Source: Ciona savignyi (taxonomy: Eukaryota; Chordata; Ascidiacea; Phlebobranchia; Cionidae). Taken from it: DNA of 64,000 bases. The notes below the pieces were generated by a model, which searched no databases, was not told the DNA's origin, and saw only the letters and a list, made by a program, of their open reading frames with translations. Below are positions 40,001 to 53,900 of this stretch, in pieces. Numbering within the stretch: position 1 is the stretch's first letter; each line of letters starts with the position of its first letter. Both the position numbers and the translations under genes were made by a program. The stretch is taken from the NCBI GenBank assembly GCA_000149265.1, contig CH002657.1, positions 461,757 to 525,756 on the forward strand, given 5' to 3'.

Positions 40001-41269
40001 AATACTCAACTTTAATTCCAGCAAAAGTGATGCACTACCACAATTAGAAGAACCTAGAAACATCAAGGATGAAGCATCAACACCAGAAAAAATTGAAACT
40101 CCACCTAGAATACCACCTCCATTGATTTCAGGTATATGTCTGCAATGTTAGATCATTTACCTTCTGAGTTGGTCTTTGGGAAAGACATAGTCCTTGTTTC
40201 AATCTAATATAGTACTAGCATATACGTAACCACAGTTGGGACAACACACTAAAATCAATCTGATAACCGACTTGAACAATCGCAAGTTAAACCCACAAAC
40301 CATGATAACAATATTTTGATACTATGCCCCAGTTATTCTCCAGTCGTTTTTTTCAAACATTTTTAATGTTCCAGTAATGATTTTAAAGAGAGGACCAGTT
40401 TTAAAATTCAAATTTCAAGTTTTAAACATTAAAACAGCACAAAATGATGATAATGAAGAAGTATTTACTGTCATTGAAATCTTGATTTAAAGTTTACATA
40501 GTTAGTCCACAAACCCGAGTTAACAAAACATTTAATGTCATATGTTTTACTTTGCCGAATCAGGTTCTTATCTCCAACCAAATCTTGGTCGAATACTGGA
40601 TCTCAGCTGGAATGGACCAACTTACACGGTAAACTAAAAAAAACATGAATTTCGTTAATTGTACTGGCTTATCTGAAAATTAGTATTACCCGAAACAAAT
40701 TGTAATTACAGTTGAACTATTACTTAGTGATAAATATTAGCTGCTCTTTTAAAGAAGATTAATACTAACATTCGAATATTAGAAATACTGTAAAGTGGTA
40801 CAGCTCAGTGGAAGAACTCTGGATCAACTTTCATAAGGAAGTTTGCAGATGACTGATTAATCTGGTATTTTTATGTTGAACAAAAACTAAATCAATGTTT
40901 CTATCTTTTCAATTTTGAACACATTGCGAAAGGCAAATAAATATGAGCATTCAATCCTTTATTACAAGTCATGTTTTTTTATAAAATGTTCCACAAAACT
41001 TTACAGTTCCCAGCAGCGCCAACTTACAACCCACATGCCACAAGAATGTTACAATTTCCATATCAGCCATGGACTTTTCAGTTTACCAGTAAGTATTAAA
41101 CTTATTAATTTTTTTGTTATTTCTAGGAGGGTTTGGTAAATTCGCTAAAGTAAAACCACAAATATGGTTAAACGGTCAGTTATTGTAACTTCTTTTTTTT
41201 GCATCCGATATTCTTTATTATAATATAAAACAAAGTTGTTATTTTTCAGATCAATCGAATGAACGATAA
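37095..41269 (+). CDS. Dmbx: Dmbx homeobox transcription factor
   Basis: Eight exons in consistent phase: 37095-37221, 37726-37898, 38818-38911, 39642-39726, 40022-40131, 40564-40628, 41007-41088, 41250-41269, giving 251 residues (human DMBX1 is about 380). The paired-like homeodomain spans exons 2-3, [19 protein letters not shown] at its start and [17 protein letters not shown] in helix 3, with Lys at position 50. [12 protein letters not shown] and the CT(N/D)L-EAR block identify Dmbx rather than Otx or Gsc. The short Gln-rich N-terminus resembles the vertebrate one ([11 protein letters not shown]). The C-terminal half is acidic/Ser-rich then Pro-rich, and I see no OAR motif. The intron within the homeodomain after codon IQ is typical of paired-like genes. 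Dmbx represses targets in midbrain and hindbrain and marks motor-ganglion interneurons in Ciona larvae. Introns 1 and 3 contain SINE-like copies. Confidence 0.93.
37405..37565 (-). repeat. Degenerate SINE-like copy in Dmbx intron 1
   Basis: GGGTAATCGTCAGATTAACT and a second CGGGCAATTTTCACATTACC followed by CGCACCCACCGTTTGGTTCC resemble the reverse complement of the family's central block, apparently partly duplicated. Confidence 0.45.
39178..39380 (+). repeat. SINE-like repeat with internal deletion in Dmbx intron 3
   Basis: The tRNA-like head is intact (TTGGTCTAGCGGTTAAGTGC, then GAAAGGTTGCAGGTGCGAAA). The segment between it and TTCTACTAAATTGAAGGAAC is deleted compared with 58991-59290. The tail GATGAATATCCTATCCTATC is present. 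Confidence 0.8.
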
Positions 41270-41963
41270 CATCACAACAATCTTAGTGCTGTGATAATGC
41301 TAAAAATGGCATTCTATTTCATGTTGTAATCCATAACTTATTGCACATACCTTTGACTTTTTTGTTGTATATTCTGCCACACTGTTTCTGTAATACAGAA
41401 ATCTCGTATTATTTTTGCCTTATAATGTAGGTTTAAAATGGTATTACCTGAAAATCACCATAAAGATGGTCTTATTTTAGATCATTTTAGCTTTTTTAAA
41501 ATGAATTTAAAAAGTAAATTTGGTTCTAAAGCTGAAATAAATCAAAATGATATATTGAAGAACTAGGTTTAATAGAGAATAGAAGCTGGTTAAGCTTGTA
41601 TAGCATGTGGCGAGAAAATCCACATGAAAGATTAACACACGACAATCATCATAGAAGACTACAGGAAATCAGTGAGGTCCAGTTGTCATAGCTATTAGAG
41701 TTAAGCATAAATAACAAAAAAAAAATATATAATGGCTTAACCCATTCAAAGCAATACTTCAAGAAAAAGGGACTATTTTACACAAATAATAAAACAATCA
41801 TAATACATCTAGAGGTAAATATTTACTGATCAGGGCATATGCGTTATGTTAATTAAAGGTATTAAAGGAAATAATTGTGCATTTCATTTTAAATTTTGTG
41901 TGCTGTAAGTAGATTGATACAGAAGTCTTATTTCATATCAGAATAAAGTTAGAAATCTGTATC
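41270..41963. other. Convergent intergenic region between Dmbx and the factor V/VIII-like gene
   Basis: There is no coding exon. AATAAA occurs at 41536-41541 and 41788-41793 on the + strand as candidate Dmbx polyadenylation signals. The factor V/VIII-like gene ends from the other side at 41964. Confidence 0.5.
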
Positions 41964-44900
41964 CTATCCGATTTCTGATTCTTTGCAATTGTCGGGGAAA
42001 GGGGTTGCATCTAACAAGGATCGAGTCTCTGCGTTGACACTGCAGCCAAGGATTTCAAATCTTAAAGCGATCCTACTTCTCCATGATCTTGGTTGGATCT
42101 GGATATATCTGGCTAAGACTGGATTTTGTAGCGTGTGGGCCACAGCAGTGATTGGATCAATGTTACCACGAAATATCTGGGAAAAGTAAGGCTCTTTAAG
42201 AGCACACATAATACATTGTAAGGATAATCTTAGTATAAATAAAGTAACATTGGTTATTCCAAGACATGTTACCCTATAAGCTTCATAAAAATAAAAATAA
42301 TTCTTAATATTAGTCAAGTCAAATTATATGGAGGTTTAGGGGTAAGCTCTATGAGTGGATCAAGAAACCAGATATACGCTAGTTAGTTCTGCTTTTGAAC
42401 AGGAAATTTGGCTCACAGTTAGCAAGGTATACAACACACAGCACTTGTCCAATAACCAGAATATAGTCATGATGTACACTTAAGATAACTTGTGTACGTA
42501 TTATGAAACATATTGCATTGTTGCACCAACTAGGATAAACAAAAAACCTAATAACCTTTGGTCGATTGGTCACAGGATCCTCATAAACTTGCCAAGTAAA
42601 TCCATCAATTGAATAATTAAAGTAAAAGCTTTTTACAAATAATTTCCATCCTTTATAAATAGCACCTTGAGTAACAATTCCAGCGACTTTTATAATGTGA
42701 CCTAAAGGTAAACGATAGTAATTTAATGCAAACCGACACTCATAAAAAGAAAATAAAACATACAACAGGTTTGAAAACATAGAATCATTAAAACCTGGGT
42801 ATTTGTCAGAAGATTTTAGATTGGCCCACAGTTGAGTTGACAGAGCTATGGCAGGGGATCATAAAAGATATAGATAATTTATATCAATGCTTTAAAGAAT
42901 GATTTAAAGAAATATCAAAGAATGATTCAAAGAAATGTCAGAAAGTGCTTTGCAAATGTAAATAACTAACTAACTTTTTGTTATGTTTAATCCAGCAACA
43001 TTTGGCTAAAAATCCATCAACTAGCAAGACCACATACATATATATCTTTACTAATCTACAAAAGGATTATGCCAACTCAAAGTTATTGCACAACAGGAAA
43101 ATTAATGAAAAAAACAAGAATGATAAAAAAAATATAGAGATAATTAAAAATTAAGACCAGATTTACCAAAATCTGCTTGAATCCACTGCCTGCGATTATT
43201 GCGACTTGGACTCCATGAAGGAGCTGGCATGAAATCTCCTCTTGTCGCAGTCAACCAATTAGATGCTTGTTCCTGCACATTATATATCATTTTGTTGTAT
43301 TTGTGTCATACTAGAGACAGTTTTGAATATTTATTGAAAGGACTGCCAATGCAAGTAACGTTTATCACTGAGGTGGAAAAAGATTGGTTACTAACATTTT
43401 AAATCACCTACTGAATTTCAAAGAAATAAAACACCTGCCATCCAGTGTGATACCCAGGGATACAATGCAGAGCATAATGACGATCAAATTAAAACCGATT
43501 TAACAAACATTACTGCGCATCTACACAACTGACGGAATAAATGGTTTTCTTACATCAGGTCTATAATTAAGTCGAGCAAATCTGGCCTGCCACAGAACTC
43601 TTCGCTTGTAGAGATATTCTGACGACGCTGTAATTGCAGAGTCAGGGAGATCCCCAGATCCGATACCCTGGGCTTCTTCGCAACGGCCTTCTATTGAACA
43701 ACCAAGCAGCTGTAAAATTTGTTTAAATTATTGTATCTTTTAGATCACCTTACTAAGTTACTAACGATAATAAATTTATACTGTGTAACTAATGTTAAAA
43801 CAGTTTCTTTGTAAAAAATTTATATGAAAGAAAATGTCTCACAATTCGTTTAACATCAAAGGTATCAATTTAAATAGAAAAAAAGTATGTTGTAAATCAG
43901 TAAACTTTTGTTTATGTGGAGTTGGAATATGCAGCGAGCAATTTTACATTAGTATTGCAGCGATTAGAGTAACTTTGGACAGTGCAATCAGAAACACTTC
44001 GAGATACTACCAGAACATCAATGTACAACTTGAGTGGTCGTGGAACATGTTTGGTTAAAACATTGTATACAGACAGCTACATATATCTATTTATTTGCCA
44101 TTACAGAAAGAACACCCTATTAAGGCAATAATAAAATATCCCAACCTCCATTCTAACAGCCGGTTGGTTTTGCCATTGAACTGGTACCAAGCGAATATAT
44201 CTAGCTAGAAGTTGTGGGGAAAAAGTACGGGTGACTGGTACATTGAAAAAGTAGTTCCCTGCAATAATATATAAATTTGACAAAAATATTTGGATCTAAA
44301 CTAATAAATAATTTGGTTGGGATTGCACTCTCACAGTTATTTACTAATACACTGTGCTCAATCACTGCTTTCACTTTAATGCTGTTACTCATGCTTTTAC
44401 CACAAACTGCAAAATGCACAGCATACAGGTCTATATATATGTTATTTCATTTTTAATTCATTAGATTAATAGGTAGGTGTAACAGTTACAATCTATTCAG
44501 AAAACTAGCTTAGCATTTGCACCTTTAAACACCATATCGGTGTCACTGCCTTGTCTGCTGTAGAATGCCCACTCCCTATTATTCACACTGTACAGTACTT
44601 TGAATTGAGTAACATATTTCCGAATATGTCCATCTATAGTGCCTTGTATGGTTATACCGGTGATGCGCATTGGAGATCCAAGATCAACCTATGTGTTAAA
44701 TTAAAAAATATAGCTTTTATCACATTTCAAACAATAAAATTATAAGAGGAAAGTTAAAAGTTTCAATTATATACAGGTACTGCAACATAATTTAACCTAA
44801 TGGTAGTTAACAATGTTTGACTGGTAAGTTATTAAACATTACATTTCACATTTTCTGGGCAAGTAAGATGCGCACCTGAATCCATGGTCTTCTATCAGAA

Positions 44901-47900
44901 CGACTTGGCATCCAAGCGTTAATATGACCGTGCGTATTTAATCGAGCGTGCCTTGCTGACCACTTGCTCATAACCCGACCGTACGCAGCCTTTGTGATAT
45001 AAACAGAGGACGACGAAATCTGATGGTCACCGATCATTCCAGATTCCAAACCAAGTGGTTTACGACATTCTGCATAATCAAATTTAAAACCAGACAAAAC
45101 TCAGTATAACATTAAGTTGTGAGTGATCTGCACATCGCAGGTTGCTCATCAACATATTGCAGTTTTTCTTTAGCCCTCAAGAGAGACAACCGACTGGTTG
45201 GCTGTATTGCACTGGACCAAGTGGTTAGACAAACCATATTTCAGTGGAATGATGTGCATCCAAATTGCGTAAATGTCCAATATTGATTGAAAATGGAAAA
45301 TGGGTTTTATACCAAAATATATTTTAGCAAAAATTGTTATTCTGTTTTCTGAAAACTTTTTTCTGAGCAATTTTTATACAGATTTATGTATACCACTCTT
45401 TTAATGGCTGTATTCTATATATATATTGCACATTTTAACAACCACTATTTAAAACTTGAATCAAAACCTATATTTAACTAAACAACTAAAAACTGGATGG
45501 TTGGCTCTGGACTGGTGCAAAATTCAAATAAAAATGTATCATCACCTTTTGGTCTCACTTTATAGATGCAATACATTCCCAAGTTATAGGACTGTGCAGC
45601 AAAATCATGAATCAACCACATGCCAGGATTGGTGGGTACCATGGTGAGTGTGGCAGATGAACCAGGCAGCAATGGTCGTACTGACACCAAACTTGTAGTT
45701 TCAACATAATCTGATGAAATATTTACCCAAAAAACTACATAAAACGTCTTACAATGCAGGCTGCTTTTTCACAAGGTATTAATTTTATCATAGCATGGCT
45801 TGGCAAATAAATTTGTTTTACCTTTCCTAGCATGATCAAATCAAATGAAGTTAGTTTTTTGTATTTTTTTATCGGGCTAAGGTTCGAAACCATAATGGGT
45901 TTGTCCCTAGTAGTGTTTTTGCAATTGGGTCTTTTATTGGTTTCGTTAACCATTCAACCAAACGACTGTCACAGCTAAAGCAATTCAAAATATACATTAC
46001 AAATATTCTGTTTTAATTTCTCTGTCCTAAGACAAAACAACAAATATAAGACATAAATTAAAAACAAACTAACCAGATAAAACTGATGCAATTCCAAAAT
46101 ATGTAAGAATGGAATTTCCCTCAAAATTAATGGAGTGTGAATGGCTGTCGAGATTGATAACATGCCACCCAATTCGCTCACCAGGTTCTGTTTCTAACGC
46201 AACCAAGCCACCATAAGTGAGGCCATTAATCGTGTGAAACACCTGCCATATCAACATATTGTTAAATACTGCTGCTCAGCCATATTAACAATGAGAGATA
46301 AACGTTTCTCACATTACTTCCATTGACATTCCATTGATTAAGAAACTGTTGGTTTTCCTCTACATACCAACTCTGTGTTTCATCGAACTCTGCAAAAGGA
46401 CAAAAATCATTGATTAAGTTGACCATTTACCTTACTTACCTCCATTTTAATTCAAACCCACTAAGACTTATTCTCAGTAGTAACAATTCGTTTATGTACC
46501 AGCAACACTACACTGATATTGATCAATTAAAATGTTGAATAGTTTAAACCAAATAACAACTGATAAAGTGATTTTGGTTTTTAAAAATAAAAATAAAATT
46601 ATGTTTGTTAATTGGTTATCATCTTCCAGTTGCAAATCTATAGAAAGTACCGGCACAATGCTCAATCAAATATAAACAAAATAAAAGATTTCTACAAACC
46701 CAAAAATACCTTTAAAGAGCAAATAAAATTCCCGATCAACATCATATCTGATTTCACCATTTGAACCTAAGATTCCTGGGTTACATATCAACAAGGGACC
46801 TAATAATAAACAGACAGGTATGAGTATAATAGATAGTAAGGTAACACGGCAGTTATAACAAGGAGAAGTGCTTCATGCCTATTTAGATTTTTGACGACAT
46901 CAAGAGAGCCGATTAGAAAAATAATTGTGCATACGCTCAAGTTACTTTTTGGTAATGGAAAATTAATGAATATTAGTAACAGCATAATGTAACATAAGTA
47001 GCAAACAATATGATGTAACATAAAATTTAATATCCCCAAAGCCGTCAATTGCTTTGGCATTACATTAAAACTGAACTTGGGAGTTTTACAATGGTAAATA
47101 GGCAAATATGAAGTTTATTTAAATAAAGTATTATCAGCTAGCCACGTTTATCTTTACAATCTTAAACACCTAAACACCGCAGTATTTACCCATAAAACTA
47201 TAGAGGCCAGTTATTTAGAGAAACAAAAGTTTGNNNNNNNNNNNNNNNNNNNNNNNNNNNNNNNNNNNNNNNNNNNNNNNNNNNNNNNNNNNNNNNNNNN
47301 NNNNNNNNNNNNNNNNNNNNNNNNNNNNNNNNNCATAAAAAGTTTATTATGCATATCTTGGTGCATATTAGCTAGCTAGAAACTTTTAACCTAAACTGCA
47401 ACTATTTACATATTAAATTAGCCCTAAAAACTAAACTTTTTATCCATTTTATTATTATTTATTTCCAAAATTTAAGTTTAACAAACAGAATACTTTCCAA
47501 TATTTTGGAAAATTGCAATCGGATTAACTAAAAATGACTGTGTAAAATACTAACCTATTAATCCTGAATGTATGTCCTTGTGTGCATCGGCGTTGGAGTG
47601 ATAGTAGGAAACAGTGCATTCTGATGGATGGACAGATGTGTCAATATCAGCCATAGGAGGCACTGTCCATGTGTACGTTCGAGTGTGGCCAGTGAAGACG
47701 GAACCTCGATTTGTGAATGTAGGATCTCTATGAGCAAAGTCTGTCTGAATCTCCGAACTGTTTAAAATCCAATCTCCTGTAATATTTATTATGACTACAA
47801 TAAACAAAGCACCAGGTTAGCTTAAACGCCTTTTTGATTTTCAACAAATTTATTGAAATTAAGCACTATTTGTGACCACGCTTTCTACTTGGTTGTTGTA

Positions 47901-50900
47901 AGTGCAGGGTGACATCCGATACCAGTGGACACAAATGACACGTTAAAAAACACAATGAACCAGTATTATTTTGTCTGTGAACACTTGGTATTATGAACTT
48001 ACTATTCTTTTTATAACAAAAAGAGTTGATAAATATAAGTATTTTATATCAAACTAATGTGTTTTTTTAAGAATTCTAAGCCATACTTAAACATTGCAAT
48101 TATTCTGACATTTGGTCAGTTCTATGATACTGAGTCATGTGTTTTATATATTAAAACTTAACTACACCATTATTGTATACAACACAATACAATAGCTTCA
48201 GAAGCTGCTTGTTTGTGTATGGTATATGATAGGAAACGATATTCATGTATATCCCTGTGAATGGGAAAACCAATTGGGTGAACACACAGGCAATCATCAT
48301 TACCTCGCGCCCACTGTCGGGTTACCCGAGCTATTGCAGTGTGTTGTGTATGATATACATTCTTTCAAATTTGGTAGAACCCATTAAACCGCTGGGTTCA
48401 GGCAATGTACGTTAAGTGCCTTGTCCAAGGACACAACCAACTACCTGAAGACCAGTTTTAAACCTGCAACCTTTTGGTTAAAAGGTGTCTCACTAAACCA
48501 CCAGACTAACCAGTTGGACTATTCTGAAAATGCCTTAGTTATACCATTTCGGCATTTTTTATTTACAGGGACAAACATGATTAACCTATCTTATCTTTCC
48601 AACTATTAAAATAAAAATAAAGATTCTGCAAATTACATACACACCTGTATCATTTACAGAATGATGCAGCTTTACAGGGTGTATGGAATATGGCCGACAT
48701 GCTTGATTTTGAAAAACCACTTTAATTGTATCACCAGCTTCTGCCTTTATCACCGGTCCCAATAACCCATTTTTGTCCACACGAGGCTTACGTTTTGTAA
48801 ATGTTGAATCTATGAACTCTTCATATAACACCTTTGGAAATTTGTTATTGATTTTGTATTGATAGTTATTTAGAAGTCATTATTGATGAAGATGAAAACA
48901 TGACAACAACCAGTAAGTGATCAAATAAACCACAAGCGATTTTATATCTTGCCCAATTCCAGCAAATTTAGTCTCGCTTTTAAATTGATTGATTTTATAT
49001 ATAGTGAGTCTATGTAAAAATTAGGGCAAGTTTACATTATAGATTAAAAAAAACTTAAACAATATTTTTAGATACCTTTTTATAAATAGTATTGTTCTCA
49101 CGAAGATGTTCCACATTTGAATCTAAATCGATGTAATTCCAACTTTGCTCGATGGCAGCAATGTAATACCATCTTATTGTGTTATCTATGAATATTTCTT
49201 ATGTTATTTTAAACTGGTTGATTACTGTAATGAAGCATGCCACTATAAGCATTTTATGCTCACGGCAATGTTGCCAAAACTAGTAAAGTGGTTAAGATTG
49301 TCTGTCAGCCCAAATAAATTATTTGATATCATAGGTAACATAAAACAGATAATTCTTTTATTACTAGGGGTTGGAAGGTGAGTGTTTCTTGCAATCTGAC
49401 AATTAATTGAAAAACTCGGAGCAGGATCTGTATGGTTTTAGGCCATAATGTGGAACTAAAACACTTTTTTTACAGAAGAGAACATTAAGCAGTTAACTTA
49501 AGGAATGTTGAATGGTGTGACATTAATTCCTCAAATTCACATGATTTATTTATACATTGTAAAGCTTTTACAAATGTTTTGAATATTTGACAAAGCTTTC
49601 TCTTTACAATAAAAAAACATAAAAAAAAACAATATAAAAATACAGCAAAAGTCATAAATTAATATAAACCACCACTTACCATGTCTTTGATCTTGGTTGC
49701 TCCTGTTTTCCGATGTTTCATTTCCATGAACCACGAAGAAGGCTGACATTCCATTTTCACTAGATTCCTGGTTATCTGTAGAAATTGTCCATTTTCCTGC
49801 AATAGTTGACACAGTTATAAGTATTTTAACCTTTAGTTTTAAATATTCATTTTGAATCCAATGTTATGAGACAATTTCCACTCAATGCTTTGTCCAGGGA
49901 CAGTGACACAATTGTAAACTTAATGATTCGGGAAACTTTTCTAAAACAACGGTTAGTGAACTGTTTAATTTAAAATTCTACAAATTATTTTAAAAAATAG
50001 AATAAATACATTACCTGCATAGGGTGGTGAAAAATAGAGTGTTTTAGCATGAAGTGGGGTTAGTTCTATGTGAGATAAACCAGAAAGCCAACTTGAGGTA
50101 CGAATATCAGATATATCATCATAAAATATCTGTTAAAATTATATTAGTAGTTTTCTGTATAGTTCTGATGTTGTCTCCAAGTGCTTAAACAGACATTAAC
50201 AAATAGATCATGATGGTTTTTTTTGTTAGTTGCAACAATTCAGTTCACTGCAATTAACACATGTTTTTGTGCACAATTTACTGTTTCAAAACAAGTAGTA
50301 AGTTGGTAGACATATCACACAAAAGTTGTCAACTGAACATAATAATCAATCTTGTCCTTAAATTGTTTTTACCATACATTGAGATATTGCAACCAACAAA
50401 TAAAATAAATTTACTTGATTTTGAATTCTTATGTTATGAACATCTTGTTCCGATCCTGTGCACATCACGTGAAGGCTTACATCATCATACACATGACTAC
50501 TCATATAAATAAGATTTCCATAAGCCAATCCATTCATGCCTACATATACACAGTTAATAGAAATATATAAAAAAAAAACATTTAAAATTCAACTACAGAG
50601 TACATAAAGTCAGAGAGACAAGATGGGAATTCACAGTAAACTTCTGGTTGCCTTTAAAGAAACATGCCAAATATAGCAGTAACTAGATACATGGGAGTAA
50701 ACACCCTAAAAATGTGTTCAAATCTGCCAGGCATACAAATCTTCCAATATATAATAAATGTCTACATATAACATAAACGACGACATATCATATATTTTAA
50801 AGAAAATAAAATTCTGACATTAAAACACTAAACATGAGAAGATTTAAGATTCTAATACGAAAAACCACAGTCATTGCCTTAATGTATGCTGGCAATTGCA

Positions 50901-53900
50901 TAATTTACACAAAAGTTTTGACTGTTACTACATTTATCATCAGAGTGAAAAGTTGTTGTAGACTGATGTAGTAATAGTTGAAATATAGCATATATTACAG
51001 CTTTTAGTAATATTGTTGTTCCTCAATCATACTGGTAGTCAGGGCGCAACTTGTTGGTGCAAAACCAGTTTAAACGAATAAAACATCTTTACTTGACATT
51101 AAATTAGATTGATAAAAGAAAGTTGATTGAAGTAGTTCTTCAATAGGACCAACTGTAGTTGCTGCAATAGTTTGGTTGATATACCAGTTTAGATTTTCAT
51201 TAATTGTTGAAAAATGAAGAAACAATTCTTGATTGATGTTTCTCTGTAAAGTTATAGCAATTTTAACTATGTTTTTTGTACATAATAAAAACAGGAACTA
51301 ATGTTAAAAAAAGAAGAATTTGTGACAGGTTTTGTTTTACCAAGTTAACTTACTAATATTTAAATTAATCGATAAAGCATAGACTATGGTTATAGATGTG
51401 TCAACATAATTAGCCTGATACATTTCAACGATTATATTTAACTTGAGTAACAGATAGCCAAGTAGGTTATCACACCGTTGAATCAAGCGGATTGTACATA
51501 TTTAAATGAAGTATATTTTTTATACAAATACACTTGAATTTTAACAAAGTATTTATTTCAAACAAAAATGTCACCTACTTGTCTACCATTAGTATCCAAA
51601 GCACCACGTTGACAAACAAGCAAAGGACCAATTAATCCAGTAGCAATGTCCCTGATCGGATCGTTATTAGAATAATAAAATCTTGTCACACATTGTACTT
51701 CGTGCAATGCTGGTGCATCTTCCTCAGTTATTTCCCATCGGTATGTTCTTTTTTGATTTGGTAAAACTTCAGAGTCTAATTAGATACACCATTGTTAGTT
51801 TTAATTTTTTGCAACATAAAATTAGTTTACCCACATAAAAATAGCTAAACTTAACAGTTTAAAACTTTGTTAACCAGCTGTTTCTGAGTTTAACAGTATT
51901 TATATTTTGCTGATCCTTTACCAAGTAACTAAATTGTAACTAAATTGGAGTGTGGATGCACCCTGATCTTACAAGTGAATGGAAAAGCATCCAAGTGAAA
52001 ACTATAAGATCTTGATGCTGAGTTTTTAAATACAATTCTTAAAGTCTCCCCAACTTCCACTCGTATGACAGGTCCAAGTGATCCAAGATGGCGATCAATT
52101 GGAGAAATTTCAAATTGTGTTCTAAACATTTCATCAGTGTACCTCACGTAATGTGCCTGGGTGTCATTTGATTTGTTATTTAAGTAGGAAGATGATTATG
52201 AATTTAAAACTTAAATAAAGAGAAGCAATATTAAATAAAGAGACAATGTAAAATAACTCAGTGAGAACAGTTGTTTCATATATTAAAGTAGAGAAAAAGT
52301 ACAATCTATCCTATTCCATTTAAATCATTTAGTATTTAATTGTCATGATATTTTACCTTCATGTATATAGATCCAATTCTGTTTCTTCCATCAGAGTAAA
52401 ATCTTGATGACTTCTTCCTACTGTTCCTCAGTGATTCACCGCTCATCAAGTCGTTTCCCGTTGGAGCGTAATCCCACAAATACTCTTCTGCTGCTATGTA
52501 GTAAGTTCTTACCTGAACAGCAATAGAAAATTGTAACAAAATAACTTAACTGAGAATCAATTTTACCATGACATCTGAATCACGATGGAAAAAAATCTCC
52601 TGATCATGCTGCGATTGTTCATGATATAATCCATGAGCCTGATCATATGAATTTTTTCTACTTTTCATGTTTTGTCTTCTGGAATCTTCAAAAAAATTGT
52701 CATTTGGAGTGATCCCCTGTCTGTGATTATCACGATTACGATCATGTGAATGGTTTCGCATTTTCTTCTTAAAGTGAGAGTGAAATCGTGAAACATGGCG
52801 CTTTTCACGATGATGATCATTATACAGTTCTGAACATTCCTAAGTAAATAACTCAAAATTAATAATGGAAATTACCTTAAAAAGAATTCTCACTTAATGC
52901 AATAATCTTTGAATTTTTATGCATTGATATTACATGAATGTTAACAGTCAGAGACAACTGGTGACTAGATAATATGGTTCATTTTTGAGTAGAGATGAAC
53001 AAGACCTACCAGAATTTCAATGCTTCCAGTCATCCCATTTGTATAATGTTCATTTACAAAACTGAAGAACTTGAATCGCCCGGTGATTGATTCTTGAGGT
53101 GTTATTTTCACAACTTGTGATGATCCCGTGAATAAACTCACAACATTTGTTGTGTGATAAGATCTCACTTGAATCACATGATTTTCAAATGTGACAGATA
53201 TGGCACTTGGTCTCACAGATAGGCCTGGACAGACAACGTGATTTAACTTGGTTAAGAGCCCTGACTGTGGGCATGTGAAATATAAACATATAACGGCTGG
53301 CGCTGTCCCACACATGGGATAAAAATAAGTATTGTATTCTAAATACAAAAACAAATTTTGCACCTAACAAGATAAACCAAATAATTGTAATATATAATAT
53401 ATTCAGCAAAATAGAAACTTTTTATTTTTAAGCAACTACTACTTAAAACAAAAATTAAAAAAAAAAATTTTAAATTCTATAAACTATTTTTTGGACCATT
53501 TTTTGAAGAAAGGTTTAAACATACAGTTGCTACTAACCTATCAAAAACAGTGTGGTTGTTTCACCAGGACAGGTAGATAAAGATGGAAAGGTGTCGAAAC
53601 TAAATCCATTGATGTTGTAGTGAACATGAGACTTCTGCAAAATAAAAATTTTTACAAATAAACTTATTACTGTGCTGGTGCCATGATTTCTATTTGTGAA
53701 ATTCATTTCATTTTGTGTTTTTTTCATTCATAAAATACTTTTGATTAATTAATTCGACACCATGAAACGATGACTTAATAAAAATCCTCATGTCCCACAA
53801 CTAAAAAATATACACTAGGACTGGGTAAGATACGCAAATTGCATGATAGTTTTTAATAAAAGTTTCAAAATACTAATTTTTAATGACTTAACGACTGATA

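Noticed and set aside
42379..42780. A 133-codon - strand open frame
   Set aside because: Only the part matching exon 27 (42701-42556) is coding; both ends run through splice sites into introns.
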